A DNA stretch of 62,752 bases, taken from assembly GCA_003034855.1 (NCBI GenBank), contig PZKD01000126.1, forward strand, positions 1 through 62,752, written 5' to 3'. This DNA comes from an archaeon SCG-AAA382B04. GTDB taxonomy: Archaea > Halobacteriota > Methanonatronarchaeia > Methanonatronarchaeales > Methanonatronarchaeaceae. Below are positions 41,414 to 51,080 of the stretch, piece by piece. Below the pieces are notes generated by a model. That model did not search any database and was not told the origin of the DNA. It saw only the letters and a list, made by a program, of their open reading frames with translations. A program made the translations under genes and the position numbers. Each line of letters starts with the position of its first letter. Positions within the stretch are counted from its first letter, which is position 1.

Positions 41414-42943
41414 ATGAAATTAGTTGCTAAAACTATCGATTTGAAGATAAAAGGAGAAGATATAATATTATCTGAAGAAACAGCAACTCGATTGGGTGTT
41501 AGTTCTGGAGATAGAGTAAATTTAACTTCCAAGGGAAAAACAATCTCAACATTTATAGGTGTTTCATCAACTCTTGTAGAAGATGATGAAGTTGGTGTCT
41601 TAGGAGATATTAAAGAGGATTTAAAGATTAATGAAAAAGAAGAAATCGAAGTTAGGCCTTCTAAAAAACCAAAATCAGTAAGTTCGATAAAAAACAAGGT
41701 TTTAGGAAATAAATTTACAAAAGAAGATTTAAAAACTCTTGTTAATGACGTGGTAAATGAAAAACTAACTAATTCAGAGATAGCTGCATATCTAACTGCT
41801 ATATCCATAAATGGCATGGACCTAGATGAAACATATTGGCTAACTAAGTCTATGGTGGAAACAGGTGATCAAATAGATTTTGAAGAGTTTCCAATAATGG
41901 ACAAACATTCTATTGGAGGGGTTCCTGGAAACAAAATATCGTTATTAATTGTTCCGATAATAGCTGCAGCAGGACTCAAAATTCCAAAAACTTCTTCCCG
42001 AGCGATTACTGGTGCTGCTGGAACTGCCGATATTATGGAAGTTTTAGCACCTGTTAAGTTTAGTGCAGAACAAATACATAAAATAACTAACGAGGTGGGT
42101 GGAACTCTTGCTTGGGGTGGTGCCACAAACATAGCTCCTGCGGATGATATATTTGTGAGAGTAGAACACCCACTATCATTGGATCCGAGACCACAACTTT
42201 TAGCGAGTGTTCTATCTAAAAAGAAAGCTATTGGTTCCGACAAAATAGTGATAGATATACCTACAGGTGATGGAACAAAAGTTGAAAATAAAGAAGAGGC
42301 AAAGAAACTCGCTAGAGATTTTATAGAATTAGGAAATCGCTTTGAAATTGAGATAGAAAGCGCTATAACCTACGGTGGAACTCCTATAGGGCATGCGATC
42401 GGACCAGCTTTAGAAGCTCAAGAAGGCCTTATGGCCTTAGAAGGGAAAAAAGAAGCTCCTAAAAGCCTTTTAGAAAAATCTTGTTCAGTAGCTGGTATAC
42501 TCTTAGAGATGGGGGATAAAGCAGATGAAGAGGAAGGAAAAAAGAAAGCTAAAAAACTATTGAAAAATGGAAAAGCCCTCGAAAAGTTTAAAGAGATAAT
42601 AGAGGTGCAAGGTGGAGATCCTCAGATTTCATCCCAGGATATAGAGCTTGGAGCATTCAGGAAAAAACTAGTTGCTCCTTCAAGTGGATATGTAACTAAT
42701 GTAGATAACCAAGGACTAATCAAAATAGCAAGAACATTAGGAGCTCCTGCTGACAAAGGTGCAGGCTTGAGATTATACAAAAAAGAAGGAGATGAAGTAG
42801 AAGAAGGTGAAAAAATACTTGAGTTATTTTCTGAAGAGAAATGGAAACTAAAAGAAGCTAAAAAATCAATAAAAAAGAATTTTCCTCTAGATGTAGAAGG
42901 TATTTTATTAAAAAGGATGCCTGAATTTGAGGATATCCAATAG
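41414..42943 (+). CDS. deoA: AMP phosphorylase (archaeal DeoA family)
   Basis: 509 residues from ATG 41414. An N-terminal extension of about 85 residues (a beta-rich domain seen in archaeal AMP phosphorylases) precedes the phosphorylase core. Motifs are MDKHSIGGVPGNKISLLIVP (phosphate and substrate site) and SRAITGAAGTADIMEVL. The C-terminal domain is SSGYVTNVDNQGLIKIARTLG. The enzyme turns NMPs and phosphate into base and ribose 1,5-bisphosphate, the entry to the archaeal AMP pathway that ends at RuBisCO. RuBisCO is not in this window. hef follows on the same strand, overlapping only if an upstream start is used. Confidence 0.92.
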   Translation: MKLVAKTIDLKIKGEDIILSEETATRLGVSSGDRVNLTSKGKTISTFIGVSSTLVEDDEVGVLGDIKEDLKINEKEEIEVRPSKKPKSVSSIKNKVLGNKFTKEDLKTLVNDVVNEKLTNSEIAAYLTAISINGMDLDETYWLTKSMVETGDQIDFEEFPIMDKHSIGGVPGNKISLLIVPIIAAAGLKIPKTSSRAITGAAGTADIMEVLAPVKFSAEQIHKITNEVGGTLAWGGATNIAPADDIFVRVEHPLSLDPRPQLLASVLSKKKAIGSDKIVIDIPTGDGTKVENKEEAKKLARDFIELGNRFEIEIESAITYGGTPIGHAIGPALEAQEGLMALEGKKEAPKSLLEKSCSVAGILLEMGDKADEEEGKKKAKKLLKNGKALEKFKEIIEVQGGDPQISSQDIELGAFRKKLVAPSSGYVTNVDNQGLIKIARTLGAPADKGAGLRLYKKEGDEVEEGEKILELFSEEKWKLKEAKKSIKKNFPLDVEGILLKRMPEFEDIQ

Positions 42944-43004
42944 TTTCATTGAACTATCTCTAATAATTAAAAAGAAAAACGAGCTATTTCTTAAGAAGGG
43001 AAAA

Positions 43005-45269
43005 ATGACTGAATACGTTTCACATCCGAACATTAAGGATGAAAAAATTGAAAAAAGAGTTTATCAAATAGAATTAGCTGGTAAAGCCTTAAATAATAAC
43101 TCATTAGTGGTTTTACCAACTGGTTTAGGTAAGACAGCTGTTTCATTATTAGTTATAGCTTCAAAAATAGATCAAGGAAAGTGTTTAGTGTTATCACCTA
43201 CGAAACCCTTGGTTGAACAACATTGTGCCTTTTTTAGAGATTGCCTAGATATTAAAAACAAAAAAATTAATGTATTAACTGGAGAAACAACCCCAGAAGA
43301 AAGAGAGAAAATTTGGAATTCCTCCAAGCTAATAATAGCTACTCCCCAAGTAATTAAAAATGACTCACTTTCCAATAAGATCTCGCTAAAAAATGTTTCT
43401 CACTTAACATTCGATGAGGCACACAGAGGTGTAGGAGATTATTCGTATGTATTTATTGCTGAACAATATGTAAAAAAATCAGAAAACCATAATATCTTAG
43501 GAATAACTGCCTCACCTGGTTCCGAAAAATCAAAAATAAAAAATATTTGTGAAAATCTATTTCTAAAAAACGTTGAGGTAAGAACAGAAAAAGATCCTAC
43601 CGTAGAACCCTATGTACACGAAAAAAACATTGAATGGGAAAAAGTCAAACTACCAAAAGAAATCAAAGAAGCAAAAAAACACCTAGAGGATCTTCTCAAA
43701 GAAAAAATGAAGGAACTGAAAAAACTCGGTTACTCAAAGAGTGCAAGCAAAAACACCTCTAAAAGCAAGTTACTAAAAATCCAGAGTAAACTCCAAGGTG
43801 CCTTGAACGATGAAGGCCCTAATCCTAGTGGCAAGATATATAGTGGTTTAAGTTACCAAGCTGAAGCCTTTAAATTAAGACATTTAATTGATTTATTAGA
43901 GACAGAGGGAATTGAATCTGCCAAAAAATACATAAAAAAAATTGAATCAGAATCAAATAGTAGTGGGGGTAGTAAAGCGGCTAAAAGATTATCTAACGAA
44001 TTAAAATTCAAAAAATCAAAACACAAAATAAAAAAATTCGAAGGAAGACATCCAAAAATTGACAAATGTAAAAAAGTTGTTTCAAAACAATTAGAAAAAA
44101 AACCTGATTCTAGAATAATTGTTTTCACCGAATACCGTCAGATGGCTGAACAACTAAAAAACATCCTAAACAAGGAATTAGAAAAAGCAAAAGCTGTTAG
44201 ATTCGTTGGACAAGCAAATAAAAAGAACGATAAAGGTTTAACCCAGAAAAAACAAGTTGAAATAATTAGTGATTTCGCAAAAGGCGATTATAATGTTTTA
44301 GTAGGAACATCTGTAGCGGAAGAGGGACTGGATATCCCGTCAACAGATTCAGTTGTTTTTTATGAACCAGTTCCCTCTGAAATAAGATCTATCCAGAGAA
44401 AAGGAAGGACAGGAAGGGTTAGAGAGGGGAAAGTTACTGTTCTTATGACAAAAAACACTAAAGATGAAGGTTTCTTCTGGGCCTCTAAAAAACGTGAAGA
44501 TAAAATGGAAGATGCAATGGAAGATCTAAAAGAAGAATTAGATGAATTAGAGATTAAACAAAGAAAGATAGGTGACTTTAGTTCCTCAAAACAAGATAAA
44601 GATAAAATGAAGATTTTTGCAGACCACAGAGAACTAAATTCCGGCGTAATCGAGGAACTAAACAAGTTAGACTTGGAAGTAGAAATAAAGCAACTAGAAG
44701 TAGGTGATTTTGTCCTATCAAGCAGTGTTTGTGCTGAAAGAAAAACAACAGAAGATTTCATATCATCAATGATCGATAGGGGTAAAAGAGGGTTATTCGA
44801 TCAATTAAATGAACTTAATAAGAACTTTGCCTCACCCATACTACTCCTTGAAGGAGAGGGATTATACACTTCTCGACAGGTTCATCCAAATGCAATTAGA
44901 GGAGCTATCTCCACGGTTTCTATTGATTATAGGATACCAATTATAAATACAAAAGATGCTGAAGAGACTGCTCAATACTTATTTTCCATTGCCAAAAAAG
45001 AACAAGAAGAAAAAGAAAAAAGCATAAGATTTCACGCTAAGAAATCTAGTAGAACATTAAAAGAGAAACAGGAATACATAGTTTCGGCATTACCTATGAT
45101 AGGTCCAAAAACAGCGAAAACTTTATTAAATAATTTTGGAACAATCAGGGAGATAGTTAATGCCGAAAAAAGAGATTTATTAAAAATTGAAGGCATAGGA
45201 GAAAAACGAGCCAAAAGAATAATAGAAATTTTAACCGAAAAATACCATAACAATAATTCAAAAAACTAA
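43005..45269 (+). CDS. hef: Hef helicase-nuclease (XPF/FANCM family)
   Basis: 754 residues from ATG 43005. The helicase part (about 1-510) has Walker A LPTGLGKTAVSLL, DEAH-type TFDEAHRGVG, GITASPGSE and the C-terminal helicase motif SIQRKGRTGRVREGK. The nuclease part has IFADHREL, GDFVLSSSVCAERKTTEDF (the XPF ERKxxxD motif). A tandem HhH domain closes the protein (ALPMIGPKTAKTLL and KIEGIGEKRAKRIIEIL). Hef processes stalled forks in euryarchaea. I prefer this ATG because the frame upstream of it is Lys-rich and has no homology value. Ferredoxin follows after 45 nt. Confidence 0.95.
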   Translation: MTEYVSHPNIKDEKIEKRVYQIELAGKALNNNSLVVLPTGLGKTAVSLLVIASKIDQGKCLVLSPTKPLVEQHCAFFRDCLDIKNKKINVLTGETTPEEREKIWNSSKLIIATPQVIKNDSLSNKISLKNVSHLTFDEAHRGVGDYSYVFIAEQYVKKSENHNILGITASPGSEKSKIKNICENLFLKNVEVRTEKDPTVEPYVHEKNIEWEKVKLPKEIKEAKKHLEDLLKEKMKELKKLGYSKSASKNTSKSKLLKIQSKLQGALNDEGPNPSGKIYSGLSYQAEAFKLRHLIDLLETEGIESAKKYIKKIESESNSSGGSKAAKRLSNELKFKKSKHKIKKFEGRHPKIDKCKKVVSKQLEKKPDSRIIVFTEYRQMAEQLKNILNKELEKAKAVRFVGQANKKNDKGLTQKKQVEIISDFAKGDYNVLVGTSVAEEGLDIPSTDSVVFYEPVPSEIRSIQRKGRTGRVREGKVTVLMTKNTKDEGFFWASKKREDKMEDAMEDLKEELDELEIKQRKIGDFSSSKQDKDKMKIFADHRELNSGVIEELNKLDLEVEIKQLEVGDFVLSSSVCAERKTTEDFISSMIDRGKRGLFDQLNELNKNFASPILLLEGEGLYTSRQVHPNAIRGAISTVSIDYRIPIINTKDAEETAQYLFSIAKKEQEEKEKSIRFHAKKSSRTLKEKQEYIVSALPMIGPKTAKTLLNNFGTIREIVNAEKRDLLKIEGIGEKRAKRIIEILTEKYHNNNSKN

Positions 45270-45314
45270 TAAAGATTGACGAAACAATTATATTCGATTC
45301 TTGGAGGAAAAAAT

Positions 45315-45482
45315 ATGCCGGCAAGTGTTGATGAAGAAGAATGTATATCATGTGGAAGTTGTGTGAATGTCTGTCCAGTAGATGCCATAGAGCTAGAAGA
45401 CGTAGCAGTTATTGATGCTGAAAGCTGTATAGATTGTGGTTCCTGCATCTCTAAATGCCCTGTCGATGCTATCTCCCTATAG
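45315..45482 (+). CDS. 2[4Fe-4S] ferredoxin
   Basis: 55 residues from ATG 45315, after GGAGG 8 nt upstream. Two complete binding motifs are present: [12 protein letters not shown] and [12 protein letters not shown]. The acidic composition suits a soluble low-potential electron carrier. The longer frame from 45276 adds only Lys/Leu residues and is not needed. It lies between hef and asd on the same strand. A partner enzyme is not indicated by context, although a CooS homologue is elsewhere in the window. Confidence 0.93.
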   Translation: MPASVDEEECISCGSCVNVCPVDAIELEDVAVIDAESCIDCGSCISKCPVDAISL

Positions 45483-45497
45483 GGCTAGGTGGTCTTC

Positions 45498-46544
45498 TTG
45501 AAGCAAATTGACACAGCAGTTCTTGGTGCAACCGGTATGGTTGGTCAGAGATTTGTGAAAATCCTAGCTAATCATCCTTGGTTCAATATAAAAGCTCTAA
45601 CAGCTTCAAAGAGAAGTTCAGGTAAAGAATACAAAAAGGGAGTTAACTGGGTTTTAGATACTGAAATACCAAAATCCATTGAAAATATAGAAATACAAAA
45701 AACTCACCCCAAAGTAGATGGAGACTTAGCTTTTAGCGCTTTACCTTCAAACATAGCGGATTCTGTCGAAGAAAATTTTGCAAAAAAAGGTTTTGCAGTA
45801 GCTAGTAATGCTTCTTCACATAGGATGGAGTCAGATGTTCCTTTAGTTATTCCAGAGGTAAATCCCAGTCACTTGGAGTTAATCGAAAAACAGAAACAAA
45901 ACAGAGAATGGAGTGGGTATGTAGTTACAAACCCTAATTGCTCTACTATCATCCTCACACTACCTTTAAAACCTATCCAGGAAAAGATGGGTTTATCAAG
46001 TGTCAAAGTAGTTACGCTCCAAGCTGTAAGTGGAGCAGGTTACTCTGGAGTGCCTTCTATGGCTATCATTGACAATGCTATTCCCTACATTAGTAGTGAG
46101 GAAATAAAAATGGAAAAAGAGTCCAAAAAGCTGTTGGGAAAGGTAGATAATGGTGAATTAAATCTTCCAGATATAGATGTAAGTGCTCAATGTAATAGAA
46201 TTCCGGTTACTGATGGGCATATGGAAAGTGTTTGGATAGAAACAGAAGAAGAAACTTCTCCTAATGAAATAAAAAAGGCTCTAGAGGGTTTTATGGGTGA
46301 ACCACAGAAAAAAGATCTTCCTTCCGCTCCAAAAAAACCGATAATTGTCAAAGAAAGTGAAGATCGACCTCAACCTAGATTAGACAAAGATTTGGGTGAT
46401 GGTATGAGTGTTTCAGTAGGAAGAATTCGAGGAAGCAATAAAGAGTTTAAGCTCACGATATTAGGACACAACACAATTAGAGGAGCAGCCGGTGCCTCAA
46501 TTTTGAATGCAGAACTTATGACTCAAAAAGGATATTTAAAATGA
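45498..46544 (+). CDS. asd: Aspartate-semialdehyde dehydrogenase
   Basis: 348 residues. NADP-binding [17 protein letters not shown], catalytic Cys in [10 protein letters not shown] and the motif [14 protein letters not shown] are present. The C-terminal [15 protein letters not shown] carries the conserved His of the archaeal/fungal subgroup. It reduces aspartyl phosphate to the semialdehyde for lysine, threonine and methionine. The start is probably TTG 45498 because AGGTGGT (45486-45492) would sit on top of the GTG at 45489. It is followed by the HAD gene with a 4-nt overlap. Confidence 0.94.
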   Translation: MKQIDTAVLGATGMVGQRFVKILANHPWFNIKALTASKRSSGKEYKKGVNWVLDTEIPKSIENIEIQKTHPKVDGDLAFSALPSNIADSVEENFAKKGFAVASNASSHRMESDVPLVIPEVNPSHLELIEKQKQNREWSGYVVTNPNCSTIILTLPLKPIQEKMGLSSVKVVTLQAVSGAGYSGVPSMAIIDNAIPYISSEEIKMEKESKKLLGKVDNGELNLPDIDVSAQCNRIPVTDGHMESVWIETEEETSPNEIKKALEGFMGEPQKKDLPSAPKKPIIVKESEDRPQPRLDKDLGDGMSVSVGRIRGSNKEFKLTILGHNTIRGAAGASILNAELMTQKGYLK

Positions 46545-47581
46545 AAATAGCTTGTTTTGACTTAGAGGGCCCTCTTTCGCCACAAGATAATGCCTATGAA
46601 GTTGCTGGGGAGATGGATAAGGGAAGACAATTTTTCGAAAAAATAAGCAAATATGATGATTATTTAGCTGAAGAAGGGCGACATGGTCACGAACCAGGTG
46701 ATACCTTAGCCCTAATCGCTCCATTCTTATTAATAGAAGAAGTTGGAGAAAGAGACATAAAGAGAGTATCTTGTAGAGCTAAAATAGTTAGTGGAGCTAA
46801 AGAGTTAATAGATAACTTAAAAGATAACGGTTGGGAAGTTTATGTTATATCAACTAGTTATCAACAACATGCTTATAATATCAGTCAAAAGTTGGATATA
46901 AAAAGAGAAAATGTCTATTCAACCCAACTAAAATTAGAAGAACTCAAAAAAGGATTGACCCAATCTTTGATTGATAAGTTAAAGAGATTTAAACAAAAAA
47001 TATTAAAAAAAGAGTTTTCAAAGGAATTAATAGATTATATGGATCGTTTCTTTTTTGATGAACTTCCTGAAACCGAGTGGGGGGATCCTCTTAACAGGAT
47101 AAATGTTCGGGGGGGAGAAGACAAAGTTGAGGCAGTTAAAAAAATTGCTAACTCACACAACATAGATCTATCTGAGGTAACTGTTATTGGGGACAGTATA
47201 ACGGATTACAAAATGCTAAAAAAGATAAGAGAGAAGAGTGGTAAAAGCATAGTTTTTAATGGAAATAAATACGCAATTCCCCACGCTGGTTATTCAGCTG
47301 CTTCCTTAGATATCAGAATTATTGAGCCCATAATTAGGTCTAAAAATACAAATAATATAGTTAAAGAGTGGGAAAAGAACCAAGAAGAAATTTTCAAGGA
47401 CATTCAGACAATTCCTCAGAGTTTTAAAAAATATGGTGTTGCCAAGTTATTCAAAAATAACTCTAAAAATCCCATAATTAATTATATTCCTGATAAAACT
47501 GAAAAAGAGATTGAAAAGATAATAGAGAAACATAAATTCTATAGGAATAATGTCAGAGGAGAAGCCGCAAAACTTGGATAA
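46541..47581 (+). CDS. HAD-superfamily protein, EhaR-like
   Basis: 346 residues. The HAD nucleophile is in [18 protein letters not shown]. Motif II is [11 protein letters not shown], and motif III/IV is [18 protein letters not shown]. Methanogen proteins with the DxEGPL start are annotated as hydrogenase-linked EhaR or plain HAD phosphatases. The true substrate is unknown. A helical insertion lies between about 125 and 180. It overlaps asd by 4 nt and overlaps the PfkB gene by 32 nt, so the three are translationally linked. Confidence 0.82.
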   Translation: MKIACFDLEGPLSPQDNAYEVAGEMDKGRQFFEKISKYDDYLAEEGRHGHEPGDTLALIAPFLLIEEVGERDIKRVSCRAKIVSGAKELIDNLKDNGWEVYVISTSYQQHAYNISQKLDIKRENVYSTQLKLEELKKGLTQSLIDKLKRFKQKILKKEFSKELIDYMDRFFFDELPETEWGDPLNRINVRGGEDKVEAVKKIANSHNIDLSEVTVIGDSITDYKMLKKIREKSGKSIVFNGNKYAIPHAGYSAASLDIRIIEPIIRSKNTNNIVKEWEKNQEEIFKDIQTIPQSFKKYGVAKLFKNNSKNPIINYIPDKTEKEIEKIIEKHKFYRNNVRGEAAKLG

Positions 47582-48452
47582 AGTCACTGGCTTTGGAGCT
47601 TTAAATTGGGACATACTCTGTAGAACAAAAAGGTTAGCAGAACAAGGTGAAGAAATCTCGTTAAAAAATATCTATGAAGCTCCAGGGGGATCTGCTGCTA
47701 ATACAATCTCTTGGATGGCTGATTACTTAGAAAACCTTTCATACGTAGGTGCAGTTGGAGAGGATTCTCGCGGAGAGCGCATAACCAAAAAAATGCGACA
47801 AAAAGGGATTGATACCTCTAATATTTTAATTAAAGACAATGATTCAACTGGAACAGCTATAAGTATACTTGATAGTGATAATGAGAGAACTCTCTACACT
47901 TTTGGTGGGGCTGGATCGAGTTTTAGTAAAAACGAGATCAACTTTCAACATTTTAAAAAATCAGACTTGATTCACACAAGTTCTTTTTTATCAAAGCATC
48001 TATTAGAAGTTCAAAAAGATATTTCAGAATTAAATAATGTTTTTAGCTTTGCACCTGGACTATTATGTAAAAAATTTGGTTTAAAGGATTTGAAGAAGAT
48101 TTTAGAGAATACTAATATATTATTCATTAACAAATTAGAATTAAGTCATTTATTTGGGAATAAATCAATTGAAAAATCTATAGAAAAACTAATTGAACTA
48201 GGTGTGGGTGAAGTTTCAATCACTCTTGGTTCTAATGGTGTTTTAGTTAGCGATGGGTCAAAACTCATTAAAGAAAAATCTAGGAGTGAAAAGGTTAGGG
48301 ACACTACTGGTGCTGGTGACGCTTATAGTGCTGGCTATTTAGTAGCATACATAGATCAAAAAAATCTAAGAAAAAAAGCTAAAATGGGTGTTAATGTAGC
48401 TAAAAGATGCATAAAAAAATTAGGAGGAAGTGATTATGGCCAAAGCCCATAA
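47550..48452 (+). CDS. PfkB-family carbohydrate/nucleoside kinase
   Basis: 300 residues. PfkB signatures are YEAPGGSAANTISWMA (N-terminal) and VRDTTGAGDAYSAGYLVAY (C-terminal, with the catalytic Asp in GAGD). The ATP-binding strand is SITLGSNGVLVSDG. The substrate could be ribose, adenosine or fructose 6-phosphate and cannot be told. Its start overlaps the HAD gene by 32 nt and its end overlaps a convergent Sec61-beta gene by 19 nt. Confidence 0.9.
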   Translation: MSEEKPQNLDKVTGFGALNWDILCRTKRLAEQGEEISLKNIYEAPGGSAANTISWMADYLENLSYVGAVGEDSRGERITKKMRQKGIDTSNILIKDNDSTGTAISILDSDNERTLYTFGGAGSSFSKNEINFQHFKKSDLIHTSSFLSKHLLEVQKDISELNNVFSFAPGLLCKKFGLKDLKKILENTNILFINKLELSHLFGNKSIEKSIEKLIELGVGEVSITLGSNGVLVSDGSKLIKEKSRSEKVRDTTGAGDAYSAGYLVAYIDQKNLRKKAKMGVNVAKRCIKKLGGSDYGQSP

Positions 48453-48604
48453 TACACGTTCAATCCTAAAATAATTGCTCCTATTGCAATTCCAAATACA
48501 ATAACTTGTTTAGGGCTTATTTTTGGTGTTTCTTTATCCTCTTCTTCAAAATACCTCATCAAACCTGCAGAAGAGGTTAAACCTGAACCTTCTTGTTTTG
48601 ACAT
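48434..48604 (-). CDS. secG: Preprotein translocase subunit Sec61-beta (SecG)
   Basis: This is a 56-codon minus-strand gene. The product starts MSKQEGSGLTSSAGLMRYFE, followed by EEDKETPKISPKQVIV, and has one membrane span (VIVFGIAIGAIILGLNVYY) ending GLWP. That is the exact layout of archaeal Sec61-beta: a Gly/Ser-rich cytoplasmic start, the AGLMRYFEEE signature, one helix and a short end. It belongs to the SecYE translocon. It overlaps the 3' end of the PfkB gene in antisense by 19 nt. The promoter must lie in 48605-48684, shared with the amidohydrolase. Confidence 0.93.
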   Translation of the reverse strand: MSKQEGSGLTSSAGLMRYFEEEDKETPKISPKQVIVFGIAIGAIILGLNVYYGLWP

Positions 48605-48684
48605 TTTCAATCAAACTATATGTTTTCTCAAGAAAATTAATACTTTTCGAATATTGTAATGATTAACTGGTTTATTTGGTATAT

Positions 48685-49794
48685 ATGTCAATTAGATGTT
48701 TTTCTGGAAAAATACTAGATAAAGATTTTAACCTAATAGATGGATACTTAGAAGCAGAAAACGGAATAATAAAAAAAATAGGACGAGGAAACCCTCCAAA
48801 AAATCCAATTATGGAGGGATTGATAACTCCATCATTTATAAACGCCCATACCCACCTTGCAGATTATCCCATCAACCTAAATTTGTCTGAATACTCTTTA
48901 GCCGAATTAGTTGGTCCAAACGGGTTAAAACATACCAAACTAAAAGATATGGGCCTAAAAGAGAAACAAAAAGGGATTAAAAAAGCTATAGACAATGGAT
49001 TTGCCCACGGAGTTACCCATTTCTGTGATTTTAGAGAAGGAGGGATAAAAGGTTCTAAGCTACTAAACGAAGTTAAGAAACAAAAAATTCCTAATGTAAA
49101 ACTATTCGGTAGACCAAATAAAATAACAACACCAGAAATAGAAAAACTCAAAAAATACATTGATGGATTAGGCCTGAGCAGTGTCAACGATTTTTCGCCC
49201 AACGAATTAACCAAAATAAAAAAGAAATCAGGTAATAATAATCTAAAAATCGCTCTTCATGCTGCAGAGAGTGAAAAGGGACAGAAAAAGTCAATAAAAG
49301 ATACAGGTAAGACAGAAATTGAAAGAGCGATAGAATTAGGCCCTGAATTTTTGGTTCATGTAACCCATCCAATAAAAAATGATTTAGAATTAATAGAAGA
49401 AAAAAATGTTCCAATAATACTTTGTCCTCGTTCAAATTACAAAACAGGAGTGGGATTACCCTCTTTAGAAAAAATTATGTCTCTAAATATTCCAATTGGT
49501 TTAGGAACCGATAATGCAATGATTAATACCACATCAATTTTAGATGAGTTAGATTTTATTATCAAAAAATACTACGATAATACCGAAAAGATAAGTAAAG
49601 AAAGGTTTAAAAAACTTTTCAAATCATCAACTGTTGAAAGTGGAAAAATAATAGGTGTCAATAATAGAATAAAAGTTGGAACAGAAACCAACATCATGGT
49701 ATTTGAAGATAAAGTTGAGAATCTAAAATCAATTATGGATCAAAATAGAAAAATAAAAGCTGTCATCAAAGGAGAGAACATCCAAAATGTATGA
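48685..49794 (+). CDS. Amidohydrolase (COG0402-type deaminase)
   Basis: 369 residues from ATG 48685, which is favoured over a TTG 9 nt earlier. Metal-dependent hydrolase motifs are visible: [15 protein letters not shown], the Lys/His region [16 protein letters not shown] and [11 protein letters not shown]. The fold matches the cytosine/MTA-SAH deaminase and imidazolonepropionase group. MtnA in the same window makes a nucleoside or MTA deaminase thinkable, but that is inference. It overlaps the UspA gene by 8 nt. Confidence 0.85.
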   Translation: MSIRCFSGKILDKDFNLIDGYLEAENGIIKKIGRGNPPKNPIMEGLITPSFINAHTHLADYPINLNLSEYSLAELVGPNGLKHTKLKDMGLKEKQKGIKKAIDNGFAHGVTHFCDFREGGIKGSKLLNEVKKQKIPNVKLFGRPNKITTPEIEKLKKYIDGLGLSSVNDFSPNELTKIKKKSGNNNLKIALHAAESEKGQKKSIKDTGKTEIERAIELGPEFLVHVTHPIKNDLELIEEKNVPIILCPRSNYKTGVGLPSLEKIMSLNIPIGLGTDNAMINTTSILDELDFIIKKYYDNTEKISKERFKKLFKSSTVESGKIIGVNNRIKVGTETNIMVFEDKVENLKSIMDQNRKIKAVIKGENIQNV

Positions 49795-50227
49795 AAGAAT
49801 ATTAATAGCAAATGATGCATCTGAAAAAACAGAAGATGCAGTTAACGAGGCAATAGATTTAGCAAAAACTACTCAGGCTGAATTACATTCAATTTTCGTA
49901 ATAAATTCAACTGCATTTGAATCAATACCAGAATCTGGATTATGGACTAAGACAAAAAATATCCTAAATGAAGAGGGAGAAGAAGCAAATCAAGAGGTCT
50001 ATGAAAAATGTACTCAAAAAGATATAACCTGTAAAACAAAAATTCTAGAAGGAATTCCAGATAAGGAAATAATTGATTATGCTGAAGAAAACCAAATTGA
50101 CTTAATAGTAATGGGAACATCATCCAAAAAAGGAGTTGACAGATTTTTACTAGGAAGTGTAGCAGAAAAAGTTCTTAGAGCATCAGATATTCCTGTATTA
50201 GTTGTAAGACCAAACAAAGGTGATTAA
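49787..50227 (+). CDS. Universal stress protein (UspA)
   Basis: 146 residues. It starts [19 protein letters not shown] and has the ATP-binding signature [20 protein letters not shown] followed by VPVLVVRP. This is the nucleotide-binding subgroup. It lies in a run with a four-CBS-domain protein 2 nt downstream, a common pairing in archaea that suggests adenylate sensing. It is translationally coupled with the amidohydrolase upstream. Confidence 0.92.
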   Translation: MYERILIANDASEKTEDAVNEAIDLAKTTQAELHSIFVINSTAFESIPESGLWTKTKNILNEEGEEANQEVYEKCTQKDITCKTKILEGIPDKEIIDYAEENQIDLIVMGTSSKKGVDRFLLGSVAEKVLRASDIPVLVVRPNKGD

Positions 50228-50229
50228 AA

Positions 50230-51072
50230 ATGGAAGTCAAAGAAATAATGACAAAAGATGTAGTTGTTGCAGAAGTTCCTGGGACAATTGAGGGCGTCTT
50301 AGACAAATTTAGAAATGGAGACCACTCAGGATTACCTGTAGTAAAAAAAGACAGCAAAAAAGTAGTTGGAGTTATAACTAGGTCAGATCTTCTCAATAAT
50401 CAAACAGAAGATCAAATTGCGATGATAATGACAAGAGATCCTGTGGTAATTCAGAGCAATAAGGAATTAGAAGAAGCCACAGAATTACTATTAAAAAACA
50501 ACATAAGAAGGCTTCCTGTTGTTGATGAGGAAGAGTTAACGGGGATTCTTTCAGTAGCGGACCTAGTAGAAGAACTAGCAAAAGAAGACATTGACGGAGA
50601 GATAGGAGAATACATGGAGGAAAATTATGCTTCCACATGGGTAGAGACACCTATACCTATTGTTGGAAAAATAATGAGTCTAGCTGAGAAGGACGCAATA
50701 CCTATCCTTGGAAACAAAGGAGAACTAGTCGGTGTTGTTTCTGATACAGATTTAGTCAAAGCTTTTAAGAGAGAAGACGGCCTCGATAAGTCTGACATGG
50801 GAGCCGCTTCAGATGAAGATCAATGGACTTGGGATGGAATGAGGGACACAATGGAATTCTATTATGAAGTATCCAAACTAACATTGCCAAACTACCCAGT
50901 AAAAGAGATAATGACTGAAGAGGTGAAAACTACCTATAAAGGCTCTAACGTTAAAGAAGCAGCTCAAAAAATGAGTTTTAACCAAATAGAGCAACTTCCT
51001 GTTTTAGATGAAAGTGAAAGACTCATAGGAATGGTTAGAGACAGAAATTTAATCAAAACATTTCTTAATTAA
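50230..51072 (+). CDS. Four-CBS-domain protein
   Basis: 280 residues with four CBS motifs: [20 protein letters not shown] at the start, [18 protein letters not shown] (about 60), a third from about 135 ([16 protein letters not shown]) and a fourth [20 protein letters not shown] (about 225). The whole is made of two Bateman modules that bind adenine nucleotides. No catalytic domain is attached. It lies between uspA (2-nt gap) and glyS (8-nt gap). Confidence 0.9.
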   Translation: MEVKEIMTKDVVVAEVPGTIEGVLDKFRNGDHSGLPVVKKDSKKVVGVITRSDLLNNQTEDQIAMIMTRDPVVIQSNKELEEATELLLKNNIRRLPVVDEEELTGILSVADLVEELAKEDIDGEIGEYMEENYASTWVETPIPIVGKIMSLAEKDAIPILGNKGELVGVVSDTDLVKAFKREDGLDKSDMGAASDEDQWTWDGMRDTMEFYYEVSKLTLPNYPVKEIMTEEVKTTYKGSNVKEAAQKMSFNQIEQLPVLDESERLIGMVRDRNLIKTFLN

Positions 51073-51080
51073 TTCTTAAA

